12,135 nt of DNA. Source: an uncultured Lachnospiraceae bacterium (lineage in GTDB: Bacteria > Bacillota > Clostridia > Lachnospirales > Lachnospiraceae). Below the pieces are notes generated by a model. It ran no database searches and was not told the DNA's origin. It saw only the letters and a program-made list of their open reading frames with translations. Position numbers and translations under genes: made by a program. Location: the NCBI GenBank assembly GCA_910588405.1, contig CAJUPT010000072.1, positions 2,174 through 14,308 of the forward strand, in the 5' to 3' direction. Below are positions 5,827 through 12,135 of this stretch, in pieces. Within the stretch, counting starts at the first letter, position 1, and each line of letters starts with the position of its first letter.

Positions 5827-5919
5827 GATTTGATATCCGGCAGTAGCTTTGTCACGGCCAAATGATTCGATACCCTGCAATGGTTTTGGTCACACCTGGA
5901 TAATGTGATATCCGGCTGC
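5827..5919 (-). repeat. Decayed tandem copies of the 3' end of the Sua5 gene
   Basis: Three units with a period of about 37-38 bp are marked by GATATCCGGC-like cores at 5907, 5869 and 5832. The rightmost is the real end of the Sua5 gene, encoding AAGYHIIQV and stop. The next two, beyond the stop, read TIAGYRIIWP-stop and ATAGYQII-stop in their own frames. Identity between neighbouring units is roughly two thirds to 70 percent by eye. The rest of 5668-5826 shows no gene or clear terminator. Confidence 0.6.
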
Positions 5920-6939
5920 CTTTTTCAGTCGGTTCATAATTGCCTGTCCCAGCTGTCCGCCCTCAAAGCTTTCGGAAAAGATCATTCCCGTATTTTCCTC
6001 GTCAAACTGTCTTAAAACCGCATACAGATTATGGGCGATGGTTTCCTGATGCTGTCTGCTGCCAATGATTTTTTTGTTTGTGCAGTGATAGCAGGGCGCC
6101 GTTTCCCGGGCACAGATCACGCCGCAGGGAATTCCCAATGCCTCCTGCTCCGCCGTCATTTCGTTAATTTTATCCGTCACGGCCGCTTCCTTTCCTGCGA
6201 CAATCACAAGCTTTGCTTTAGGCGCATAATGACGGTATTTCATCCCGGGAGCTTTCGGCATTTCTCCTGATCCCAAGGGCTGCTCTGCCGCTCGGTCTGT
6301 TTCCACCTTTCCCACAATCTCCCGAACCATCTCTGCAGAAATGTATCCCGGTCGTAAAATCACCGGAACCGGTCCTGTCGCATCGATAATCGTAGATTCC
6401 AAACCAAATCCTGCGTCGCCGCCGTCCAGAATACAGTCAATTTTTCCATCCATATCCTCCAGCACATGAAAAGCTGTGGTAGGACTGGGACGGCCTGACG
6501 TATTTGCGCTGGGCGCAGCTATGGGGACGCCTGCCGCCCGAATCAGTTTTCTGGCCGTCTCATGAGCAGGCATCCGCACCGCAACCGTCTTAAGGCCGCC
6601 TGTGGTGCCGTCAGGAACGATAGGCTTTTTGGGAAAAACCAGCGTCAGAGGCCCTGGCCAGAATGCGTCTGCCAGCCCTTCGGCCCAGTCCGGAACGCAG
6701 GCGGCTAACTCATACAAAGCTGACCGATCAGCAATATGGGCGATCAGTGGATTATCGGAAGGCCGTCCTTTTGCCGCATAGATTTTCGCCGCAGCTTCTT
6801 CCCGCAAAGCATCTGACCCTAGGCCATAAACAGTCTCTGTGGGAAATGCCACCAGCCCGCCGGCTCTGATGATTTCTGCCGCCCTCCGAATTTTTTCTAC
6901 TTCTTGTCCTTCCGCGAGACGAAATATCTCTGTTATCAT
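5890..6939 (-). CDS. ywlC: L-threonylcarbamoyladenylate synthase, Sua5/YwlC type
   Basis: A 349-residue two-domain Sua5 protein. It makes threonylcarbamoyl-AMP from threonine, bicarbonate and ATP, the first step of t6A37 tRNA modification. The YrdC domain covers about residues 12-205, with GGLVAFPTETVYGLG at 27-41, KGRPSDNPL at 57-65, WPGPLTLV at 94-101, VRMPAH at 121-126, APSANTSGRPSPT at 142-154 and the LRPG loop at 195-198. The typical Sua5 linker PGMKYRHYAPK at 231-241 leads to the smaller C-terminal Sua5 domain. ATG at 6939 is preceded by AAAGAGGAGA. It stands alone in transcription: promoter at 7141-7169 and a leader of about 195 nt. It supplies the substrate used by TsaB/TsaE and an unlinked TsaD. 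Confidence 0.96.
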   Translation of the reverse strand: MITEIFRLAEGQEVEKIRRAAEIIRAGGLVAFPTETVYGLGSDALREEAAAKIYAAKGRPSDNPLIAHIADRSALYELAACVPDWAEGLADAFWPGPLTLVFPKKPIVPDGTTGGLKTVAVRMPAHETARKLIRAAGVPIAAPSANTSGRPSPTTAFHVLEDMDGKIDCILDGGDAGFGLESTIIDATGPVPVILRPGYISAEMVREIVGKVETDRAAEQPLGSGEMPKAPGMKYRHYAPKAKLVIVAGKEAAVTDKINEMTAEQEALGIPCGVICARETAPCYHCTNKKIIGSRQHQETIAHNLYAVLRQFDEENTGMIFSESFEGGQLGQAIMNRLKKAAGYHIIQV

Positions 6940-7134
6940 TCTCTCCTCTTTTCTGACGCACCTGCTGCGTCATCTAGGTAGATTTGAAAGTTTACTTTCA
7001 AACTTTCCTCTTTTCTGACGCAGTCTGTTCTGCCATTCGCTCAGATTTAGCGGATGATTTCGCTCATCCCTTCGTTCCTCAAGTACGCTCGGAGCCTCTC
7101 AGCACCTGATTTTGTGAGATTCCGAAAGTACATC
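6940..7134 (-). promoter_or_regulatory. Long structured leader of the Sua5 gene
   Basis: The ~195-nt leader carries a 17-bp perfect direct repeat at 6944-6960 and 7006-7022 that includes the ribosome binding site region, 62 bp apart. Between the copies lie the hairpin TTTGAAAG-TTTA-CTTTCAAA (6983-7002) and TGCGTCA (6966-6972). TGCGTCA can pair with TGACGCA at either 6954-6960 or 7016-7022, so two mutually exclusive stems are possible. A third hairpin GGATGA-TTTCGC-TCATCC is at 7052-7069. No known riboswitch class fits. Confidence 0.55.
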
Positions 7135-7140
7135 CTCATC

Positions 7141-7169
7141 ATTATAGTAGGAATACATAAAAAAAACAA
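7141..7169 (-). promoter_or_regulatory. Sigma-A promoter of the Sua5 gene
   Basis: On the minus strand TTGTTT (7164-7169) and a perfect TATAAT (7141-7146) are 17 nt apart. The -35 box is built from the U-tract of the spoIIQ terminator, so one gene ends where the next begins. Predicted start is near 7134. Confidence 0.75.
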
Positions 7170-7205
7170 GAGCGAGACAGCCCGATTCTGCGCTGTTCCG
7201 CTCTT
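7159..7205 (-). terminator. Intrinsic terminator after spoIIQ
   Basis: On the minus strand AAGAGCGGAACAGC (7192-7205) pairs with GCTGTCTCGCTCTT (7168-7181), with mismatches only in the middle. It is followed by T8 at 7159-7166. It begins 13 nt after the spoIIQ stop codon and insulates Sua5 from the sporulation genes. Confidence 0.95.
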
Positions 7206-7218
7206 ATTTTCTCTGTTT

Positions 7219-8136
7219 TTACCGGATATAATCCAGCGGGTCCACAGGTGTCCCATCCTTTGTCACACTGAAATACAGGTTGCTGCCTTCCACCACATAA
7301 TACTTGGTGGGCTCGGCCACCTGTCCCAGCACGGCACCTGCTTCCACAATATCGCCGGCGGTCACAGGCACCTCTGTCAGCTGACCGCATTTAGCCTGGT
7401 AGCCATTGCCCATGTCGATCACCACAAAATCGCCCAGCTCTTCATTGTGATCCACAGCCACTACCTTGCCCGGCGCGGGAGCCTGAACTGTGGTTCCCAC
7501 CTCAGCCTGAATCAAAACGGCCGGATTTGTCCTGTACAGATCCAACGTGGGGAAATAAGTGGTGGAATCCATGCTGAAATCCAGCAGGATACTGCCCTCC
7601 AAAGGCCACTGCATCGTGCTGGCCTCATTGAAAAAGTCAAAGGGCAGCTCCGCCACAGGATTCACCAGATTCGCGGCGGCTTCCGCATCATCGGCATTAT
7701 TCCCATCGCCGGCTTCCTCGCCGCTTTTCGCTTCCGCATTCGCAGCGGCGGCTTCCGGCTGTGCATTCTCATCGCCATCTGCCGCCGTCCCTGCGTCTGC
7801 CTGGGCCGCTACATCCTGCGTGTCCGCGTCTGCCACATCCTGGCTATTTTCATCCTGTCCGGCCTCGGCAGACGTCTCCGTCTTGTCTTCACCTACCGCC
7901 GCAACACCTGCCATGGCATTGTTCTGTCCGTCTCTTTCCTGGGCATAAGAGTCAGCCCGGGACGCTCCGTCCACCTGGTTTTCACCCATGTAAGCCTGGC
8001 TCTCCTCCACTTTGCTCTCCTGTCTGGTGCCCCATACGACGGCTGCAGAAGCCGCCACCACCAGCACAGTAAGTACGACAGACATTGCTGTTTTGCTCTG
8101 CAAAAGTTTATTCAATTTTCTGTTCACATCATTCAC
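7219..8136 (-). CDS. spoIIQ: SpoIIQ-like forespore protein with a degenerate LytM/M23 domain
   Basis: A 305-residue protein with a short cytoplasmic N-terminus, one membrane helix at about 18-36, a long acidic Ala/Asp/Glu-rich low-complexity linker (about 40-160) and a LytM/M23 fold at about 177-305. SpoIIQ sits in the forespore membrane and contacts SpoIIIAH across the septum during engulfment. The zinc ligands of active M23 enzymes appear lost: the first His position reads YFPTLD (Phe195, only Asp199 kept), the HL position is GQL (Gln252), and HLHF is NLYF (Asn286, Tyr288). So it is probably a scaffold, not a peptidase. The ORF start is GTG at 8136 (AAAGGG upstream); a second GTG at 8127 follows GAGGTGA and is equally possible. 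Its position after spoIID and a sigma-F-like promoter support the name. A generic inactive M23 protein is the alternative. Confidence 0.82.
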   Translation of the reverse strand: MNDVNRKLNKLLQSKTAMSVVLTVLVVAASAAVVWGTRQESKVEESQAYMGENQVDGASRADSYAQERDGQNNAMAGVAAVGEDKTETSAEAGQDENSQDVADADTQDVAAQADAGTAADGDENAQPEAAAANAEAKSGEEAGDGNNADDAEAAANLVNPVAELPFDFFNEASTMQWPLEGSILLDFSMDSTTYFPTLDLYRTNPAVLIQAEVGTTVQAPAPGKVVAVDHNEELGDFVVIDMGNGYQAKCGQLTEVPVTAGDIVEAGAVLGQVAEPTKYYVVEGSNLYFSVTKDGTPVDPLDYIR

Positions 8137-8170
8137 CTCGATTCCCTTTCAGCTTTCGCTGTTATGTTTC

Positions 8171-8199
8171 TAGTGTTACCGGAAACAATAAATTTATTC
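8171..8199 (-). promoter_or_regulatory. Candidate sigma-F promoter of spoIIQ
   Basis: On the minus strand GGTAACACTA (8171-8180) fits the sigma-F -10 pattern GGnnAnAnTR. GAATA (8195-8199), 14 nt upstream, resembles the -35 GYATA. The site lies in the 104-bp gap after spoIID, about 35 bp before the spoIIQ start. It matches known forespore control of spoIIQ in B. subtilis. Confidence 0.6.
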
Positions 8200-8240
8200 C
8201 TCGAAATGAATGATTTTTGGAAGAAGTTCCGCCGTTAAAA

Positions 8241-9239
8241 TCAATACCGCGGCGTAATCTCCGTCCCCGGATAGTAATAGCTCAGAATCTCCTGTCTGCT
8301 TTTCCCTTCCTCCGCCATCCTGGCCGCTCCGGTCTGGCTCAGGCCAAATCCATGACCAATGCCGTTGCTGATCACCCGGATTCTCTCCGAACCTGCCTCA
8401 AAGGAAAATGCCGTGGAGCCAAGCTGCAAAGCGCCCGCGATCTCCTCTCCGCTGAAAATCTGCTGATCGATCTGGACTGCCGTCACATAAGGCCCGTCCG
8501 CCCGGTTAATAATCTGAATTTTACTGCCGATCCCCTCCTCCGACACCTGCCTCGCCCCATCGATAGCATTGACAGCCTCCACCAGCTTTTCAGGGCTGAA
8601 ATCCACAATCGTCAGATAGCCGTCGCAGAGCTGGTCGTCACTTTCCACTGACACCAGCCAGGGGTATTCCTCCCCCATGTTCCGGGTATTGTCTGCACTG
8701 GCTTTGTGGAATAAGGCGTCGATCATCTGACCATTATAAGTAAGCACCTCCCCCGCCGTGGCGGAAACCGCTTCCTCATAGCTCTGATAAATCTTTGAAA
8801 AATCCTCCCCCCACAGTTCCCGTAAAAATGACAGGCTATCATATTCAATTCCCAGATCCTCCGCCTGATTGCACTGGGTCTCCTCCATCGTTTTGTACAG
8901 ATTCGTTCTGGCCGCCACCGCCTGAGCCTGCATGGCCTCCGGCGGTGCACTCTCTTCGATCTGTCTGGCAAGCACCAGAACCAGAAAATCCTCCGCGTCC
9001 ATCTCCTTCCCCTCTGCCGAAATCATATCCCCGCTGTAGGATAACCCCTGATTCTTTACGGCCACCTGACCGCTCCACAAAAGCGTGGCCATATAAGGAA
9101 TCATAATGGAAAGATAAAATCCTGCCAGTATAATACACCATTTCTGCCCCCATGCGGCCAGCGCGCCGCCTGTCCTTTTTTCCCCTCTGATCAAAACAAA
9201 CCGCCTCCCACTTATACTCACGAGCATACTTATCCCCAT
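8241..9239 (-). CDS. spoIID: Stage II sporulation protein D (peptidoglycan lytic transglycosylase)
   Basis: A 332-residue membrane-anchored SpoIID. In the mother cell it cleaves glycan strands, working with SpoIIM and SpoIIP to thin septal peptidoglycan and drive engulfment. A signal anchor spans about residues 34-55. The SpoIID domain shows APPEAMQAQAVAARTNL at 98-114, with the likely catalytic Glu101, then ALFHKASADNTRN from 175 and the C-terminal signature HGFGLSQTGAARMA at 296-309. The start is uncertain. ATG at 9239 lies inside a CCCC-TAT-GGGG hairpin with no good ribosome binding site; ATG at 9227 has GGGGA 5 nt upstream; TTG at 9194 has GTGGGAGG 9 nt upstream, the strongest site. Active protein could thus begin 15 residues later. 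spoIIQ follows after 104 bp with its own promoter. Confidence 0.93.
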   Translation of the reverse strand: MGISMLVSISGRRFVLIRGEKRTGGALAAWGQKWCIILAGFYLSIMIPYMATLLWSGQVAVKNQGLSYSGDMISAEGKEMDAEDFLVLVLARQIEESAPPEAMQAQAVAARTNLYKTMEETQCNQAEDLGIEYDSLSFLRELWGEDFSKIYQSYEEAVSATAGEVLTYNGQMIDALFHKASADNTRNMGEEYPWLVSVESDDQLCDGYLTIVDFSPEKLVEAVNAIDGARQVSEEGIGSKIQIINRADGPYVTAVQIDQQIFSGEEIAGALQLGSTAFSFEAGSERIRVISNGIGHGFGLSQTGAARMAEEGKSRQEILSYYYPGTEITPRY

Positions 9240-9355
9240 AGGGGACAGGTGTTTGCCAAATGATTTGCTATTTTCCCGGATATGGCATAAACCATATCAG
9301 CAAGTCATTTCGCTCACGGGTATATCTCTAAATATATGAGACAAGTGGGAGGCGG
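9201..9355 (-). promoter_or_regulatory. Nested stem structure across the spoIID leader and start
   Basis: CCGCCTCCCACTT (9355 to 9343, minus strand) is a perfect 13-nt complement of AAGTGGGAGGCGG (9213 to 9201), which holds the strongest ribosome binding site of spoIID. Nested inside are a 12-bp stem 9258-9269 with 9299-9310 (one wobble) and GATATGG/CCATATC with loop CATAAA. 9356-9465 holds the end of the glgP transcript region, a possible TATAAC -10 at 9362-9367, and no clear glgP terminator. Confidence 0.6.
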
Positions 9356-9465
9356 ATGCCTGTTATACAATGAAACTAATTCAATTTTTCAAAAAGTGGA
9401 AGCATCTGTTTATTGTTTAACCCATGCAGGGACACTGCAGCCAGAAGCATTTCAGCGCACAGCCA

Positions 9466-11937
9466 TTACTGTCCCAGCTCTACCTTAATCTTATCCAGAT
9501 GCCAGATCTCATCCACATAATCCTGGATCGTCCGGTCGGAGGAGAACTTCCCTACGTTGCTGATATTCTTAATCGCGGCCTTCGCCCACCATTTTTCATC
9601 CCGGTAAGCGGCTTCCACCCGGTTCTGGGCCTCTGCGTAGGCGCGGAAATCCTTCAGGATAAAGTAAGTGTCAGCCCTGGAGGTGCTTAAGGTATTCAGC
9701 AGGGAGTTATACAGATCCCGGAACAGCTCCGGATTCTCCGGCGCATAGTAGCCGTTGATCAGCTGCATCAGCACCTGGCGCACATCCTGGTCGCTGTTGA
9801 AGATGTCCATGGGGTTGTAACCGCCGTGGTTCTCATAATTGATCACCTCGTCGGCGGACAGGCCGAAGATAAAAGCATATTCCTCGCCCACTTCTTCTAC
9901 AATCTCTACGTTAGCCCCGTCCATAGTACCTAAGGTTAAGGCGCCGTTTAACATGAACTTCATGTTGCCCGTGCCGGAAGCCTCTTTGCTGGCCGTGGAA
10001 ATCTGCTCGCTGACATCGCTGGCGGCAAAAATAATTTCCGCGTTGGATACCCGGTAATCTTCGATAAACACTACCTTAATCTTTCCGTTGATGCTTCTGT
10101 CATTGTTAATCACGTCGGCCACGGAATTAATCAGCTTAATGGTCAGCTTGGCAATCTTATAGCCTGCCGCCGCCTTGGCGCCGAAGATAAAGGTTCTGGG
10201 ATAGAACTCCATCTGGGGATTTTCCTTCAGCTTGTTGTACAGATACATCACGTGAAGGATGTTCAGAAGCTGTCTCTTATACTCATGAAGTCGTTTTACC
10301 TGCACGTCAAAAATAGAGCGGGGATTCACCTCGATGCCGTTATGCTCTTTGATATATTTCGCCAGGCGCAGCTTGTTCTGGTACTTGATATTCATAAATT
10401 CCTGCTGGCATTTCTCGTCGTCCGCGTAGATTTCCAGCTTTTTAATATGGGACAGGTCGGTAATCCACTCGTCGCCGATCTTATCCGTTACCCAGGAAGC
10501 CAGAAGCGGGTTGGCATGGAGCAGGAATCTTCTCTGGGTAATGCCGTTGGTCTTGTTGTTAAACTTATCCGGCATCATCTCATAGAAATCCTTCAGCTCC
10601 TGTTTCTTTAAGATTTCCGTGTGCAGCCTTGCCACGCCGTTGACGGAGAAGCCGGCCACAATGGCCATATGGGCCATTTTCACCTGGCCGTCATAGATAA
10701 TGGCCATCTTGGCGATCTTCTCATTTGCCTTGTCCGGATAAGCCTGGCGGATATCCGCGCAGAACCGCCGGTTAATTTCTTCCACAATCTGGTAAATCCT
10801 CGGAAGCAGGCGGGAGAACAGCTCGATAGGCCATTTTTCCAGGGCTTCCGCCATAATCGTGTGGTTGGTGTAGGCACAGGCTTTCGTGGTAACGGCCCAG
10901 GCCTCGTCCCAGGTCAGGTAGTGCTCATCCATCAGCACCCGCATCAGCTCCGGAATCGCCACCGTGGGATGAGTGTCGTTTAACTGGAAGATAATCTTCT
11001 CATGCAGGTTGCGGATATCGGTGTGCTTGGGATTGCTCAGGTATTTCTGCACCGCCGTCCGGACGCTGGCCGAGATAAAGAAATACTGCTGTTTTAAACG
11101 CAGCTCTTTTCCTGCGTAATGGTTGTCATTGGGGTAGAGCACCTCCACGATGTTTTTCGCCAGGTTTTCCGCCTCCACGGCTTTCCGGTAATCTCCTTTG
11201 TCAAAGGATTCCAGGTTAAAGGTGTTCATCGGCTCCGCATCCCAGATCCGCAGCGTATTCACCACGTCGTTGCCGTAGCCCACGATGGGCAGGTCATAGG
11301 GAACCGCACGGACAGACTGATAGCCCTCCTGGATAAAATGCTCCCGGCCTTGGGCGTCCCGTTCCACCTTCACGTAGCCGCCGAATTTTACCTCCTTGGC
11401 ATACTCCTCCCGGCGTACCTCGAAGGGATTTCCGTTCTTCAACCAGTCGTCGGGCACTTCCATCTGAAATCCGTCCTTGATCTCCTGCTTGAACATGCCG
11501 TATTTGTAACGGATGCCGCAGCCGTAGGCCGGATAGCCCAGGGTGGCAAGGGAATCCAGGAAGCAGGCGGCCAGACGGCCAAGGCCGCCGTTGCCCAGGG
11601 CATAGTCCCGCTCCTGGTCTTCGATCACGTTCAGGTCCACGCCCAGCTCCGTCAGGGCATCCCGTACCTCGTCCCAGATACAGATATTGATAATATTATT
11701 CCCCAGCGCCCGGCCCATCAGGAATTCCATGGACAGGTACACTACCATCTTGGCATCCTGCTTGTCATATTCCTTATGGGTGGCAATCCAGCCGTCCATA
11801 ATCAGATCTTTTACCGTGTAGGCCACCGCGTTAAACAGCTGCTGCTGGGACGCTTCGTCCACGTTTCTCCTGTACAGATTTTTTACGTTATAGACAACGG
11901 TTTTCTTAAATTCTTCTTTGTTAAAAATATGCTGCAT
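9466..11937 (-). CDS. glgP: Glycogen/starch/alpha-glucan phosphorylase
   Basis: An 823-residue GT35-family enzyme of full length that releases glucose-1-phosphate from the non-reducing ends of alpha-1,4-glucans in the cytoplasm. The PLP-binding signature EASGTGNMKFMLNG is present, with the Schiff-base lysine at residue 660. Other family blocks are DYALGNGGLGRLAACFLDSLA (ending near residue 130), IFQLNDTHPTVAIPELMR, RRFLLHANP, VKRLHEYKRQLLN and KVVFIEDYRVSNAE. ATG at 11937 follows AGGAGGA by about 5 nt. No other glycogen gene is adjacent. The edge repeat array begins 17 nt upstream of the start, so the promoter must lie within or beyond the repeats. It could serve maltodextrin as well as glycogen; sequence alone does not decide. 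Confidence 0.97.
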   Translation of the reverse strand: MQHIFNKEEFKKTVVYNVKNLYRRNVDEASQQQLFNAVAYTVKDLIMDGWIATHKEYDKQDAKMVVYLSMEFLMGRALGNNIINICIWDEVRDALTELGVDLNVIEDQERDYALGNGGLGRLAACFLDSLATLGYPAYGCGIRYKYGMFKQEIKDGFQMEVPDDWLKNGNPFEVRREEYAKEVKFGGYVKVERDAQGREHFIQEGYQSVRAVPYDLPIVGYGNDVVNTLRIWDAEPMNTFNLESFDKGDYRKAVEAENLAKNIVEVLYPNDNHYAGKELRLKQQYFFISASVRTAVQKYLSNPKHTDIRNLHEKIIFQLNDTHPTVAIPELMRVLMDEHYLTWDEAWAVTTKACAYTNHTIMAEALEKWPIELFSRLLPRIYQIVEEINRRFCADIRQAYPDKANEKIAKMAIIYDGQVKMAHMAIVAGFSVNGVARLHTEILKKQELKDFYEMMPDKFNNKTNGITQRRFLLHANPLLASWVTDKIGDEWITDLSHIKKLEIYADDEKCQQEFMNIKYQNKLRLAKYIKEHNGIEVNPRSIFDVQVKRLHEYKRQLLNILHVMYLYNKLKENPQMEFYPRTFIFGAKAAAGYKIAKLTIKLINSVADVINNDRSINGKIKVVFIEDYRVSNAEIIFAASDVSEQISTASKEASGTGNMKFMLNGALTLGTMDGANVEIVEEVGEEYAFIFGLSADEVINYENHGGYNPMDIFNSDQDVRQVLMQLINGYYAPENPELFRDLYNSLLNTLSTSRADTYFILKDFRAYAEAQNRVEAAYRDEKWWAKAAIKNISNVGKFSSDRTIQDYVDEIWHLDKIKVELGQ

Positions 11938-11953
11938 ATTGTCCTCCTATTAG

Positions 11954-12135
11954 AGTTCCGCAACTCCCCTCCCAAGCCCCCCGGATCTGGGAGAATTTCC
12001 AGCCACTGAAGTGTCTGTAAATCCTCCCTGGGCTTGTACGGTCCATTGCTGTTTTAGAGTTCCGCAACTCCCCTTCCAAGCCCCCGGATCTGGGAGAATT
12101 TCCAGCCACTGAAGTGTCTGTAAATCCTCCCTGGG
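11954..12135. repeat. Tandem array of the edge repeat, right edge, in the glgP leader
   Basis: Two units with AGTT-CCGC-AACT at 11954 and 12058 (period 102-104 bp), continuing past the window end. The outer arms match those at 1-174 (CAAGCCCC, GGATCTGGGAGAATTT and CCTCCC-GGGCTTG). The inner stem differs in sequence: CAG-C-CACT-GA-AGTG-T-CTG, against GCTGA-TACG-TCAGC on the left. It remains self-complementary, the pattern expected if structure is conserved. Orientation is the same as in the left array relative to the minus-strand genes. It directly precedes the glgP ribosome binding site. Confidence 0.9.

Noticed and set aside
7080..7130. TPP riboswitch, from GGTGCTGAGAG on the minus strand
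   Set aside because: Only that short block matches; the remaining conserved THI-box segments are absent and the gene is not linked to thiamine.
7054..8238. Long plus-strand open frame of about 394 residues
   Set aside because: It lies antisense to spoIIQ and the Sua5 leader, has no ribosome binding site or recognisable domain, and arises from the GC-rich low-complexity linker.
9320..9345. Sigma-E promoter for spoIID, from CATATATT on the minus strand
   Set aside because: The -10 pattern fits CATAnnnT, but no sigma-E -35 element lies at the right distance, so it is not listed as a feature.
9201..9355. Insertion sequence with 13-bp terminal inverted repeats
   Set aside because: No transposase frame between the repeats and one repeat lies in spoIID coding sequence; a small non-autonomous element cannot be excluded.
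11119..12009. Plus-strand open frame of about 296 residues opposite glgP
   Set aside because: It mirrors highly conserved glgP codons, runs into the repeat array and shows no family features.
11921..12109. Minus-strand frame of about 62 residues through the right repeats
   Set aside because: It is made almost entirely of repeat units, starts without a ribosome binding site and overlaps the glgP start.

Overview
This window looks like chromosomal DNA of an anaerobic, spore-forming Firmicute, most likely a Clostridia member of the Lachnospiraceae type. The grounds are a spoIID/spoIIQ pair, an FMN-riboswitch-controlled riboflavin ECF transporter gene (ribU), a tsaE-tsaB-rimI operon, strong AGGAGG ribosome binding sites, moderate GC content and many structured intergenic repeats. 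The genus cannot be fixed from the sequence alone. Every gene except one small membrane-protein gene (5419-5667, +) is on the minus strand.

Layout from left to right. 1-174: end of a tandem array of a ~102 bp hairpin-forming repeat. 175-1083: RNase Z (rnz). 1096-1422: intergenic region with one copy of a dispersed repeat and a 78-nt near-perfect palindrome. 1423-1710: small zinc-ribbon-like protein with its own promoter. 1944-3736: tsaE-tsaB-rimI, transcribed in that order. 3923-4552: ribU, preceded by a ~385-nt leader with an FMN riboswitch, an intrinsic terminator, a second copy of the dispersed repeat and two more hairpins. 4938-5418: intergenic region with helically phased AT-rich repeats and a palindrome matching the Rex operator consensus. 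5419-5667: two-helix small membrane protein. 5890-6939: Sua5/YwlC threonylcarbamoyl-AMP synthase, with decayed copies of its 3' end downstream and a long structured leader upstream. 7219-9239: spoIID then spoIIQ, with a sigma-F-like promoter in front of spoIIQ and a strong terminator after it. 9466-11937: glycogen phosphorylase (glgP). 11954-12135: a second array of the edge repeat, lying directly in front of the glgP ribosome binding site.

How the genes work together. Sua5/YwlC, TsaB and TsaE supply most of the bacterial t6A37 tRNA modification pathway; TsaD is not in the window. RNase Z trims tRNA 3' ends, so tRNA maturation is the main theme of the left half. RimI is a usual operon partner of TsaB/TsaE. 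SpoIID and SpoIIQ act on opposite sides of the engulfment septum during sporulation, and GlgP mobilises storage glycogen.

No complete unknown multi-gene system is visible. The less ordinary content is non-coding: the covarying edge repeats, a spoIID leader that could hide its own ribosome binding site, the dispersed leader repeats, and a Rex-like operator in front of an uncharacterised small membrane protein.
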